Below are positions 35,490 through 43,408 of a stretch of 64,000 nt of DNA, one piece after another. Each line of letters begins with the position of its first letter. Within the stretch, counting starts at the first letter, position 1. The notes below the pieces were generated by a model. That model saw only the letters and a list, made by a program, of their open reading frames with translations, was not told where the DNA came from and did no database searches. The translations under genes were made by a program, and so were the position numbers. This stretch comes from Variovorax sp. J2L1-78 (GTDB lineage: Bacteria; Pseudomonadota; Gammaproteobacteria; Burkholderiales; Burkholderiaceae_C), in contig NZ_JASZYB010000001.1 of NCBI RefSeq assembly GCF_030317205.1, forward strand, positions 2,790,001 through 2,854,000, in the 5' to 3' direction.

Positions 35490-36164
35490 ATGCAAGCCAC
35501 CACCTCATCCACCGACACCGCCCCTGCCTACCCGCGCGCCGTGCTGTTCGACCTGCTCACGGCGCTGCTGGATTCCTGGACCGTCTGGAACGCCGCCGCC
35601 GGCTCCGAGGCCGCCGGCCGCACCTGGCGCGCCGAATACCTGCGCCTGACCTACGGCTGCGGTGCCTATGTGCCCTACGAGCAGCTGGTGCAGGACGCGG
35701 CACGCAACGTCGGCCTCGCGGCGACGGCGCCGGAAGCGCTCGAGGCGCACTGGGATGCGCTGCCGCCGTGGTCCGGCGCCACCGACCTGCTCCATGCGCT
35801 GCGCCCGCACTGCAAGCTGGCCGTGGTCACCAACTGCTCCGAGCGCCTGGGGCGCCGGGCCGCCGCGCGGCTCGGCATCGAATGGGATGTCGTCGTCACG
35901 TCCGAGGCCGCCGGCTTCTACAAGCCCGATCCGCGGCCCTACCGGCTCGCGCTGCAGCAACTGGACGTGGCGCCGCACGAGGCGGCCTTCGTCGCCGGCT
36001 CGGGCTACGACCTGTTCGGCACGTCGGCGGTCGGCCTGCGGACCTTCTGGCACAACCGCGTGGGCCTGGCCCGGCCGGAGGGCGCCCCCACGGCCGAGCA
36101 GGAAGCGCCGACGCTGGCGCCGGTGCTGCCCTGGCTGCGCGGGTTCGGCCACGTGACGGCCTGA
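35490..36164 (+). CDS. HAD-superfamily hydrolase, haloacid-dehalogenase-like
   Basis: A 224-residue HAD protein. The nucleophile Asp is in AVLFDLLTALLDS; motif 2 is VVTNCSERLG, motif 3 the Lys of GFYKPDPRPY, and motif 4 is reduced to AFVAGSGYDLFGT. The second acidic residue of the usual DxDxT phosphatase motif is absent (DLLTA), as in L-2-haloacid dehalogenases. Substrate is unknown. It starts the plus-strand group with a TTT binding protein and a D-threonine-aldolase-like enzyme. Confidence 0.87.
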   Translation: MQATTSSTDTAPAYPRAVLFDLLTALLDSWTVWNAAAGSEAAGRTWRAEYLRLTYGCGAYVPYEQLVQDAARNVGLAATAPEALEAHWDALPPWSGATDLLHALRPHCKLAVVTNCSERLGRRAAARLGIEWDVVVTSEAAGFYKPDPRPYRLALQQLDVAPHEAAFVAGSGYDLFGTSAVGLRTFWHNRVGLARPEGAPTAEQEAPTLAPVLPWLRGFGHVTA

Positions 36165-36199
36165 CCCACATCCCTTTTCGTCCTGCCCTGGAGATCGCC

Positions 36200-37189
36200 A
36201 TGCTTCGTCGCACCCGCTTCGTCCTCGCCCTGATGGCAGCCGGCGCCACCGCGCTCTTCGGCAGTGCCGCATCGGCGCAGCCGACCTTCCCGAACCGGCC
36301 CGTCACGCTCGTCGTGCCCTTTCCGCCCGGGGGGCCCAGCGATGCGCTCGCCCGTGCGGTGGCACTGAAGATGGCCGATCAGCTGGGCCAGCCCATCGTC
36401 ATCGAGAACCTGGGCGGCGCCAACGGCGTGATCGGCCTGACGAAGGCGCTGAAGGCGCCGGCCGACGGCTACACCCTCGCGTTCGGCGGCATCGGCACCC
36501 ATGTGGCCAACGTCGCGCTCTACAAGAAGCTGGCCTACGACCCGGTGGAAAGCTTCGTCCCCGTGGGCCCCGCGGGCAGCGCGCCGATGCTGCTGCTCGC
36601 GCGGGCCGACCTGCCTGCGAACACCTTGCCGGAGTTCATCGCCTGGCTGGGCAAGAACCGGGACAAGGCCTCGTACGGCAGCGCCGGCGTCGGCTCCATC
36701 TCGCACTATGGCTGCGTGATGCTGCTGTCTTCGATCAAGCAGAACGCGACGCACGTGCCCTACAAGGGCGTGGCACCGGCGATGAACGACCTGATGGGCG
36801 GCCAGACCGACTTCATGTGCGACCAGACGACCACCGCGCTGCCGCAGGTCGCGGGCGGCCGCATCAAGGCGATCGCAGTGCTGTCGAAGGAGCGCCTCGC
36901 TTCGCTGCCCCGCACCGGCACGGCCACGGAAGCGGGCTACCCGCTGGACGTGCGTTCATGGAACGCCCTGTTCGCGCCGCGCGGCACGCCCGCACCCGTG
37001 CTCGCCACGCTGACCCAGGCCCTGCAGAATGCCGTTGGCGATGCGGGACTGATCCGCCAGCTGCAGGGTGTGGGCGTCGAGCTGCCCAAGCCGGCGGACA
37101 CGACCTCGGCGGCCATCGCGCAACGCATCGCCATCGGCCTGCGCGACGACGTGCCGGCGCTCAAGGCCAAGGGCGAGTACCTGGACTGA
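36200..37189 (+). CDS. Tripartite tricarboxylate transporter binding protein (Bug/TctC family)
   Basis: A 329-residue periplasmic receptor with a signal peptide ending at SAASAQ. The Bug hallmarks are FPNRPVTLVVPFPPGGPSD and the second-lobe VPYKGVAPAMNDLMGGQ. Such proteins bind carboxylates or amino acids; no tctA or tctB membrane gene is nearby, which is common in Comamonadaceae with their large Bug families. GGAG is seven bases before the ATG. Grouped with the HAD and aldolase genes, it may capture their substrate. Confidence 0.93.
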   Translation: MLRRTRFVLALMAAGATALFGSAASAQPTFPNRPVTLVVPFPPGGPSDALARAVALKMADQLGQPIVIENLGGANGVIGLTKALKAPADGYTLAFGGIGTHVANVALYKKLAYDPVESFVPVGPAGSAPMLLLARADLPANTLPEFIAWLGKNRDKASYGSAGVGSISHYGCVMLLSSIKQNATHVPYKGVAPAMNDLMGGQTDFMCDQTTTALPQVAGGRIKAIAVLSKERLASLPRTGTATEAGYPLDVRSWNALFAPRGTPAPVLATLTQALQNAVGDAGLIRQLQGVGVELPKPADTTSAAIAQRIAIGLRDDVPALKAKGEYLD

Positions 37190-37239
37190 ACACGCTTCTT
37201 CGCATCTCCCCACGGCACGCCGTGCATCCGACCCGACCC

Positions 37240-38379
37240 ATGCATTCCTCTTCCCTCGACACCCTCGACACCCCCGCCGCGCTCATCGCGCTGCCGCGCA
37301 TGCAGCGCAACATCGCCCGCATGCAGCAGCAGGCCAACGCGCTGGGCGTGCGCTTCCGCCCGCATGTGAAGACCACCAAGTGCGCCCCGGTCGCCGCCGC
37401 GCAGATCGCGGCCGGCGCCCACGGCATCACGGTCTCGACACTGAAGGAGGCCGACCAGTTCTTCGCCAACGGCGTGACCGACATCCTCTATGCGGTCGGC
37501 ATGGCGGCGCACCGGCTGGACCACGCGCTGGCGCTGCGGCGGCGCGGCTGCGACCTGAAGATCATCACCGACAGCCTCGACGGCGCGCGGGCCATCGCCG
37601 ACTTCGGGCGGCGCCACGGCGAGGCCTTCGAGGTGCTGATCGAGATCGACACCGACGGCCACCGCTCCGGCATACGGCCCGAGGAAGACGCGCTGCTCGA
37701 CATCGGCCGCGTGCTGCACGACGGCGGCATGCGCCTGGGCGGCGTGCTGACGCATGCCGGGTCGAGCTACGAACTGAACACGCCCGCCGCGCTCGCCGCA
37801 TTGGCCGAGCAGGAGCGCGCCGGCTGCGTGCAGGCCGCCGAGCGGTTGCGCGCGGTCGGGCTGCCCTGCCCGGTGGTCAGCGTCGGCTCCACGCCCACCG
37901 CGCTGGAGGCCACCCGGCTCGACGGTGTGACCGAGCTGCGCGCCGGCGTGTACGTGTTCTTCGACCTGGTGATGCACAACGTCGGCGTGTGCCGCACCGA
38001 CGACATCGCGCTGAGCGTGCTCACCACCGTGATCGGCCACCAGGCCGAGAAGGGCTGGGCCATCGTCGACGCCGGGTGGATGGCCATGAGCCGCGATCGC
38101 GGCACCGCGCGCATGGGGCAGGACTTCGGCTACGGCCAGGTCTGCACGGTCGATGGCGAACCGCTGCCGGGCTACCTGCTGTCCGGCGCGAACCAGGAAC
38201 ACGGCATCGTGTCGCGCGAAGGCACGCCCGAGCCCGACGTCGCCACGCGCTTCCCGGTCGGCACGCGCCTGCGCATCCTGCCGAACCACGCCTGCGCCAC
38301 CGGCGCGCAGTTCCCCGAATACCACGCACTCGCCGAAGACGGCACGGTGCAGACCTGGAGCCGCTTTCATGGCTGGTGA
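37240..38379 (+). CDS. D-threonine aldolase / D-serine dehydratase family PLP enzyme
   Basis: A 379-residue fold-type III PLP enzyme (alanine racemase N-terminal fold). The Schiff-base lysine is in FRPHVKTTKC; the C-terminal metal site of the DSD1/D-threonine-aldolase family appears as LPNHACATG (His and Cys). Members cleave D-threonine or 3-hydroxyaspartate to glycine or eliminate D-serine. The start ATG at 37240 follows CCCGACCC without a strong ribosome site. It overlaps the RidA gene by 11 bases. Confidence 0.9.
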   Translation: MHSSSLDTLDTPAALIALPRMQRNIARMQQQANALGVRFRPHVKTTKCAPVAAAQIAAGAHGITVSTLKEADQFFANGVTDILYAVGMAAHRLDHALALRRRGCDLKIITDSLDGARAIADFGRRHGEAFEVLIEIDTDGHRSGIRPEEDALLDIGRVLHDGGMRLGGVLTHAGSSYELNTPAALAALAEQERAGCVQAAERLRAVGLPCPVVSVGSTPTALEATRLDGVTELRAGVYVFFDLVMHNVGVCRTDDIALSVLTTVIGHQAEKGWAIVDAGWMAMSRDRGTARMGQDFGYGQVCTVDGEPLPGYLLSGANQEHGIVSREGTPEPDVATRFPVGTRLRILPNHACATGAQFPEYHALAEDGTVQTWSRFHGW

Positions 38380-38773
38380 TGCATCGACCGACCTTCGCGC
38401 CATCGACGTGCCGGCGCTCGCGCCGCCCGGTGGCCACTACAGCCATGCGACGGTGGGAGCCGGACTGGTGTTCGTCTCCGGCCAGTTGCCGGTGACACCC
38501 GACGGCACGCGCCTGACCGATGCGCCCTTCGAGACGCAGGCGCGCCAGACGCTCGCCAACCTCGCTGCGGCCCTTGCAGCCGCGGGCAGCGGCATCGACC
38601 GCCTGCTGCAGGTGCGGGTGTATGTCGACGACATCGCCAACTGGCCGGCTTTCAATGCGATCTACGCCGAATGGGCCGGCACCGCGCGCCCGGCCCGGGC
38701 GGTGGTGCCCACCGGCGCGCTGCATTTCGGCCTGAAGGTCGAGGTCGAGGCGATCGCGCTGGCGTCAGCCTGA
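38369..38773 (+). CDS. RidA/YjgF family protein
   Basis: A 134-residue Rid-family protein. RidA hydrolyses reactive enamines and imines made by PLP enzymes. Features are FVSGQLPVTPDG, the segment LANLAAALAAAGSGIDRLLQ and VRVYVDDIANWPAFNAIYAEW (first part). The usual arginine of RidA near position 105 falls at RPARAVVP. Overlap with the aldolase gene indicates translational coupling: it likely removes imine by-products of that PLP enzyme. It is convergent, with a nine-base overlap, with the ornithine-cyclodeaminase-family gene. Confidence 0.9.
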   Translation: MAGDASTDLRAIDVPALAPPGGHYSHATVGAGLVFVSGQLPVTPDGTRLTDAPFETQARQTLANLAAALAAAGSGIDRLLQVRVYVDDIANWPAFNAIYAEWAGTARPARAVVPTGALHFGLKVEVEAIALASA

Positions 38774-39718
38774 GGCGGCGCCGGCCTGCTCGAACACCAG
38801 CACGGCAGCGGCCAGGTCTTCCAGCGCCGTACCCACCGACTTGAAGACGGTGCGGCCGTCGCCGTCGCGCCGGCCCGGCACGCGCCCGCTGCACAGGTCG
38901 GCCAGCGTGCCGGCCACGTCGGCCGCCGCGAACACGCCGCGCGCCATCGGGCCGAGCAGCTCGCCGCTCTTCTGCAGCGCTTCCGCGGTGTCGACGTACA
39001 GGCGCGCCCCGTCGCTGAAGCAGGCGTCGTCGGCCTCGCGCATCGCTGGCGTGAAGCTGCCGATCAGGTCGAGGTGGCTGCCGGGGCGCAGCCAGGCGCC
39101 GTGCAGCACCGGCTCGGTCGCGAGCGTGGCGCAGCTGACGATGTCGGCCTCCGCCGCGGCGGCGTGGAGATCGCCGGCCGCCTCCGCCTCGATGCCGTCG
39201 GCGCGCAGCCGCTCGACCAGCGCCTGCGCGCTGGCAGGGTGCCGGTCCCACACCGTCACGCGCTCGATCGGCCGCACGGCGCGGTACGCCGCGGGCAGCA
39301 GGCTGCCGACGCGCCCGGCCCCCACCACCAGCAGGTGGCGCGCATCGGCGCGCGACAGGAAGGACGCGGCCAATGCCGAAGCCGCCGCCGTGCGACGCGA
39401 GGTGATCTCGTTGCCATCGAGCTGCGCCAGCGGCACGCCGGTCTGCGCATCGAACAGCAGATAGGTCGAGTGCAGGCCCGGCAGCCCGCGCTGCGAATTC
39501 CCCGGGAAGATGCCCACCGTCTTGATGCCCAGGTAGGCGCCCGGCTGCCACGCCGGCATGATGAGCAGCGTGCCGGCCGCATCGCCTGCCGCATCGGCCA
39601 GCGTGTGCGTGTGCCGCAGCGGCACCTCGCAGCCCGCCACGAACATGGCGCGCAGCGCGGGGATGAGGCGGTCGAATGGCAGGGCGTCGCGGGTGGCGGC
39701 GGCGTCGATGGTCTTCAT
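38765..39718 (-). CDS. Ornithine cyclodeaminase/mu-crystallin family protein
   Basis: A 317-residue NAD(P)-dependent enzyme. The Rossmann motif is LLVVGAGRVGSLLPAAYRA; substrate residues include VPLRHTHTL and the YLGIKTVGIFPGN stretch carrying the conserved Lys. Family functions include ornithine cyclodeaminase, ketimine reductase, alanine dehydrogenase and iminosuccinate reductase. The context (aldolase, RidA) favours imine reduction over proline formation. ATG 39718 was chosen; the frame extends upstream only through a structured repeat. Confidence 0.88.
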   Translation of the reverse strand: MKTIDAAATRDALPFDRLIPALRAMFVAGCEVPLRHTHTLADAAGDAAGTLLIMPAWQPGAYLGIKTVGIFPGNSQRGLPGLHSTYLLFDAQTGVPLAQLDGNEITSRRTAAASALAASFLSRADARHLLVVGAGRVGSLLPAAYRAVRPIERVTVWDRHPASAQALVERLRADGIEAEAAGDLHAAAAEADIVSCATLATEPVLHGAWLRPGSHLDLIGSFTPAMREADDACFSDGARLYVDTAEALQKSGELLGPMARGVFAAADVAGTLADLCSGRVPGRRDGDGRTVFKSVGTALEDLAAAVLVFEQAGAASG

Positions 39719-39750
39719 GGCGTGGCGTGTGTCTTTCGTTGTTGGGGTCC

Positions 39751-39877
39751 TCAGAACATGTGAAGGAACCGTCGCGAGCGCTCCGAGCTTGCGTCGAGGA
39801 CCGGAGCCGCACTCGCGTGCGGTGAGGACCGCAGATGCGAGATCGGGGGGCGCAGCAGGTTCATTCACATGTTCTCA
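39751..39877. repeat. Structured intergenic repeat with terminal inverted repeats
   Basis: The ends are TCAGAACATGTGAA (39751-39764) and TTCACATGTTCTCA (39864-39877), inverted copies matching in 13 of 14 bases. Inside is CCGCAC-TCGC-GTGCGG (39807-39822) and a repeated GAGGACCG. The element lies between two co-directional genes and its right arm includes the stop of the molybdenum enzyme gene. I associate this kind of sequence with dispersed repeats in Comamonadaceae; it could be a REP-like or processing element. Confidence 0.5.
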
Positions 39878-42800
39878 GGCGTCGAGCACGATGTCTTCCA
39901 GGGGAACTGCCTGGCAGGTGAGGCAGGTGGCGGGGTCATCGGGCTCGCTGCCGTGCAGGTGCCGCACCCGGCCGGCCAGCAGCCGCACCGCGCAGCTTTC
40001 GCATTGCCCGACGCGGCAGCCGCTGGGCATGGCATGGCCCAGGGACTCGCCAAAGGTCAGGAGCGTACCGCGCGACGGCGACCAGCTCGCCGCGGCGCCG
40101 CCGGATCGCGCGAAGCGCACGTCGAAGCGCTGGTCGCCGTCGAGCATGGGCGCTGCCGGCGATCGGAACACCTCGCTGAAGATGTCGAAGCGCGGCACGC
40201 CGCGGGCGACCAGCCCGGTGGTCAGTGCCTCCATCATCGGTGCCGGTCCGCACAGGTAGAAGCGGGCGCGGCGCGCGACGAGCGCATCGCTCACCACCGA
40301 CGCGTCGATGAGTGTCCGCGACGCGAAGTCGATGCCCGCGCGGTCGTGCGGCAGCGGGGCGCTGTAGTGGTCCACCACCCGCAGGCACGGCAACCGGGCC
40401 GCATGCGCGGCGATGCGCTGGCGGAAGGCGTGCGTCGCACTGTTCTGGTTGGCGCCGTAGAGCCAGATCTCCGGCGCCTCTGCCCCGTCGGGCAGCGACT
40501 CGAGCAGGCTGAGGAAGGGCGTGATGCCGATGCCGCCGGCCAGCAGCACGAGCGGCTGCGGCGACACGCGCGGCAGCACGAAGCCGCCCGAGGGTGCCCG
40601 CAGGGCCACCACGTCGCCCACCCGCAGCGCGCGGTGCAGATGGCCCGACACCTGGCCCTCGTACGCCACGCCATCGGTCGCGCGGCCGCGCTGGTGGCGC
40701 ACCGCGATGCGGTAGTGCGTGCGGCCTGGTACCACCGCCGCGCCGGTGAGCGAATAGGCCCGTGTCACCGCCGGTGCGCCCGGCTGCGGCTGGACTTGCA
40801 GCTCGATGTGCTGGCCCGGCCGGTAGTCGGGCAGCAGGCCACCATCGACCGCTTCGAAGGCGATGCCCAGCACGCCTTCGGCCTCAGCCTGCAGCGCGCT
40901 CACGCGGAAGGGGCGCCAGCCGGCCCAGCGGCGCTGGCGCGCCTCGACGGCCGGATCGCGTTCGATGTCGCACAGGAAGGACCGGTGCGGCACCGAACCG
41001 CTGACCGGGTCGCTGGCATCGGCGGACACCAGCGCGTTGAAGTTGCTGCCCAGCGCGCCGTCGACCGGCAGCCCTTCGCGGTCGAGTTCCGGGCAGGCCT
41101 GCCACCAGCCGAACTCCGCCACCACCACGTCGTCGGCCAGCGACGGCGTGAGCCGCGCGACGAAGCGCGCCGCACCGGTGCGGGTGCGGATGCGCACCCA
41201 GTCGCCCTCGGCGATCTGCCGCGCCGCTGCCAGCGCCGGGCTCAGTTCGACCACCGGGTCGGGCGCGCGCTTGCGCAGCGACACCAGGCTGCGGTGCTGG
41301 CTGTGGCAGTAGAGGCCGTTCTTGGCCGAGCTCAGCACCAGCGGGTAGCGCCCGCCTCGCGTGGTCGCGGCATCGCGCGGTGAATCGGCGGGTTCGACAA
41401 AGCGCGCGATCGGCGGCTGGCCGTGGCGCAGCAGCCGTTCGGAGTACAGCTCGACGCGGCGGGTCTCGGTGTCGAAGCCGCGCAGCCGGCCCTGCGCATC
41501 GGGCAACGCGTACTTGCGCTCGCGTGCATCGACGGCGCAGTCGACACCGGCCGGCTGCGCGCGCAGCTGCTCGACGCTGAGCCCGATGGGCGCCAGCAGG
41601 TGGTTCCAGCCCGCCTCCAGGCTGCCGCCGAAGAAGTCGGCCGCCAGCCCCAAGCGCACCGCAAGGTCGAACACGATGTCGTTGTCGCTGCGCGATTCGC
41701 CGCGCGCCGACACCATCTGCTGGCGCAGCTGCACGCGCGAGGCGGCCGCATCGTCGATCTCGAAGCCGATGCGCAGGCCTTCGCGCTCCCAGGGCGTGTT
41801 GATGGGCAGCAGGACGTCGGCGTAGCGGGCGGCCGGCGTCTCGAAGAGGTCGCAGTGCACGTGGAATTCGAGTGCGCGCAGCGCCTCGTGCGCCATGGCG
41901 GTGTCGGCCTGCGACACCGGCAGGTTGGTGCCGAAGGCCACCATCGCCCGCACCCGGTAGGGCGTGCCTTCGAGGATGGCGCGGTAGGTGTCGCGTGCCG
42001 TCACCCAGCCATGCGCGGGCGGGCCGAGCGGGCGTTCGGCCAGGCCGAGCGCCTTGGCGCGCTGCGCCTCGGGCAGCAGCGACAGCGGGTTGACACTGCG
42101 CGTCGCCGGCGGGGTGCGCACCCGGTTGCCGCCCACGGTGTCGAAGCTCCCCGTCAGCGCATAGAGCGTGGCAACGGCGCGCTCGGACTGGGTGGCGTTG
42201 GTGTGCTGGCCGATGCCGGTCCACGCGTGGTAGGCCACGCGCCGGCCTTCGCCGAAGAGCGTGGCCGCGGCACGCAGCGGCGCCTCGGCCACGCCGGTGA
42301 TGCGCGCCACCTCGGCCGGCGGGTGGGCGGCCGAGGCCTGCGCCAGCAGCTCGAACGCCGGGGCGCATCGCAGGGGTTGCGCGCCGTGCGGCCGGTCGGC
42401 CCGCATCACGACGACCTCGCCGCGCAGGCGCAAGGACTGGGCGTCCCGCGCATCGACCGCCACGTCGGCATCGAAGGGCACCGGGCCACCGCGCGCGTCG
42501 TCCCACACCACGAAGCGGTCGGTGGCGGCGTCGGGCCACAGGGTGCGCTCGCGCAGGAAAAGGCCGTTGTCGCTGCGCACCAGCAGCGGCGCATTGGTCC
42601 ACGCACGCACGAAGGCATGGTCGAAGCGGTCGTCGGCGATGAGCAGATGGATCAGCCCGAGCGCCAGCGCCGCGTCGGTGCCCGGCCGCACTTGCAGCCA
42701 CACGTCGGCTTGCCGCGCCAGCGCGGTCGGCCGCGGGTCGACCACCACCATCTTCGCGCCGCGCGCCCGGCCACGGCCGATGGCATGGGCCTGCGCCAGC

Positions 42801-43342
42801 CAGGTGTTGGCCGGGTTGTGGCCCCACAGCACGATGAGTTCGGCGTTCGCGTAGTCGGCCGGCGGCATGCCGCAGCCGAAGGTGAAGGCGTGCGCGAAGT
42901 CCTTGTGCCAGTTGCAGACCTCGGTGGCGTAGCAGATGTTGGGGCTACCGAAAAGGCGCACGAAGCGCTCGATCCAGTCGATGCTGTCGCTCAGCGGCGT
43001 GCCGCTGGGCGTGGTCACGGCGAAGACCACCGACTCGGCACCGCTCTCGGCCTTGACGGCGGCCAGTCGCTGCGCGGTCTCGGTCAGGGCCTCGTCCCAG
43101 CCGATGCGCACCCAGCCGGGGTCGGCCTCGCCCTTGGGGCGGGTGCGTCGCATCGGGTATTGCAGGCGATGCGGGCTCTCGACCAGTTCCGGCGCGGCGC
43201 GGCCCTTCATGCACATCGCCTGGCCGGTCGGGTGCGACGGGTCGGGCCGCACGGCGATCAGCCGGTCGTCCTGCACGGTGTTGATCGTCCCGCAACGCGA
43301 ACGGCACAGCGTGCAGTAGCCCTGCTTGTCCTCGGTGGCCAT
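39875..43342 (-). CDS. Fusion of molybdopterin oxidoreductase, FAD/NAD(P) reductase and [2Fe-2S] ferredoxin
   Basis: A 1155-residue three-module enzyme. Residues 1-780: DMSO-reductase-family oxidoreductase with an N-terminal [4Fe-4S] site (Cys10, Cys13, Cys17, Cys44), a likely molybdenum ligand at Cys143 (VCNWHKDF), and a molybdopterin-dinucleotide domain near LVLSSAKNGLYCHS. Residues 800-1045: ferredoxin-reductase module with FAD motif RAYSLT and NAD motif GGIGITPF, CGPAPMM. The C-terminus is a plant-type ferredoxin with Cys1109, Cys1114, Cys1117 and Cys1140 or 1143. The chain lets NAD(P)H feed the molybdenum centre directly. Substrate unknown; cytoplasmic, no Tat signal. Co-directional with the AtoE-type transporter. 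Confidence 0.92.
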   Translation of the reverse strand: MATEDKQGYCTLCRSRCGTINTVQDDRLIAVRPDPSHPTGQAMCMKGRAAPELVESPHRLQYPMRRTRPKGEADPGWVRIGWDEALTETAQRLAAVKAESGAESVVFAVTTPSGTPLSDSIDWIERFVRLFGSPNICYATEVCNWHKDFAHAFTFGCGMPPADYANAELIVLWGHNPANTWLAQAHAIGRGRARGAKMVVVDPRPTALARQADVWLQVRPGTDAALALGLIHLLIADDRFDHAFVRAWTNAPLLVRSDNGLFLRERTLWPDAATDRFVVWDDARGGPVPFDADVAVDARDAQSLRLRGEVVVMRADRPHGAQPLRCAPAFELLAQASAAHPPAEVARITGVAEAPLRAAATLFGEGRRVAYHAWTGIGQHTNATQSERAVATLYALTGSFDTVGGNRVRTPPATRSVNPLSLLPEAQRAKALGLAERPLGPPAHGWVTARDTYRAILEGTPYRVRAMVAFGTNLPVSQADTAMAHEALRALEFHVHCDLFETPAARYADVLLPINTPWEREGLRIGFEIDDAAASRVQLRQQMVSARGESRSDNDIVFDLAVRLGLAADFFGGSLEAGWNHLLAPIGLSVEQLRAQPAGVDCAVDARERKYALPDAQGRLRGFDTETRRVELYSERLLRHGQPPIARFVEPADSPRDAATTRGGRYPLVLSSAKNGLYCHSQHRSLVSLRKRAPDPVVELSPALAAARQIAEGDWVRIRTRTGAARFVARLTPSLADDVVVAEFGWWQACPELDREGLPVDGALGSNFNALVSADASDPVSGSVPHRSFLCDIERDPAVEARQRRWAGWRPFRVSALQAEAEGVLGIAFEAVDGGLLPDYRPGQHIELQVQPQPGAPAVTRAYSLTGAAVVPGRTHYRIAVRHQRGRATDGVAYEGQVSGHLHRALRVGDVVALRAPSGGFVLPRVSPQPLVLLAGGIGITPFLSLLESLPDGAEAPEIWLYGANQNSATHAFRQRIAAHAARLPCLRVVDHYSAPLPHDRAGIDFASRTLIDASVVSDALVARRARFYLCGPAPMMEALTTGLVARGVPRFDIFSEVFRSPAAPMLDGDQRFDVRFARSGGAAASWSPSRGTLLTFGESLGHAMPSGCRVGQCESCAVRLLAGRVRHLHGSEPDDPATCLTCQAVPLEDIVLDA

Positions 43343-43408
43343 GGCCGGCGTTTCCTTGTCTCTCGTTGTTCCGGGCCGCGGTGTCCGGCTCCGCTGACGC
43401 CGCGTTGC

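Noticed and set aside
39719..39868. 50-codon upstream extension of the ornithine-cyclodeaminase-family gene
   Set aside because: It lies in a structured repeat and precedes a normal family N-terminus at 39718. I treat it as non-coding, though the open frame is noted.
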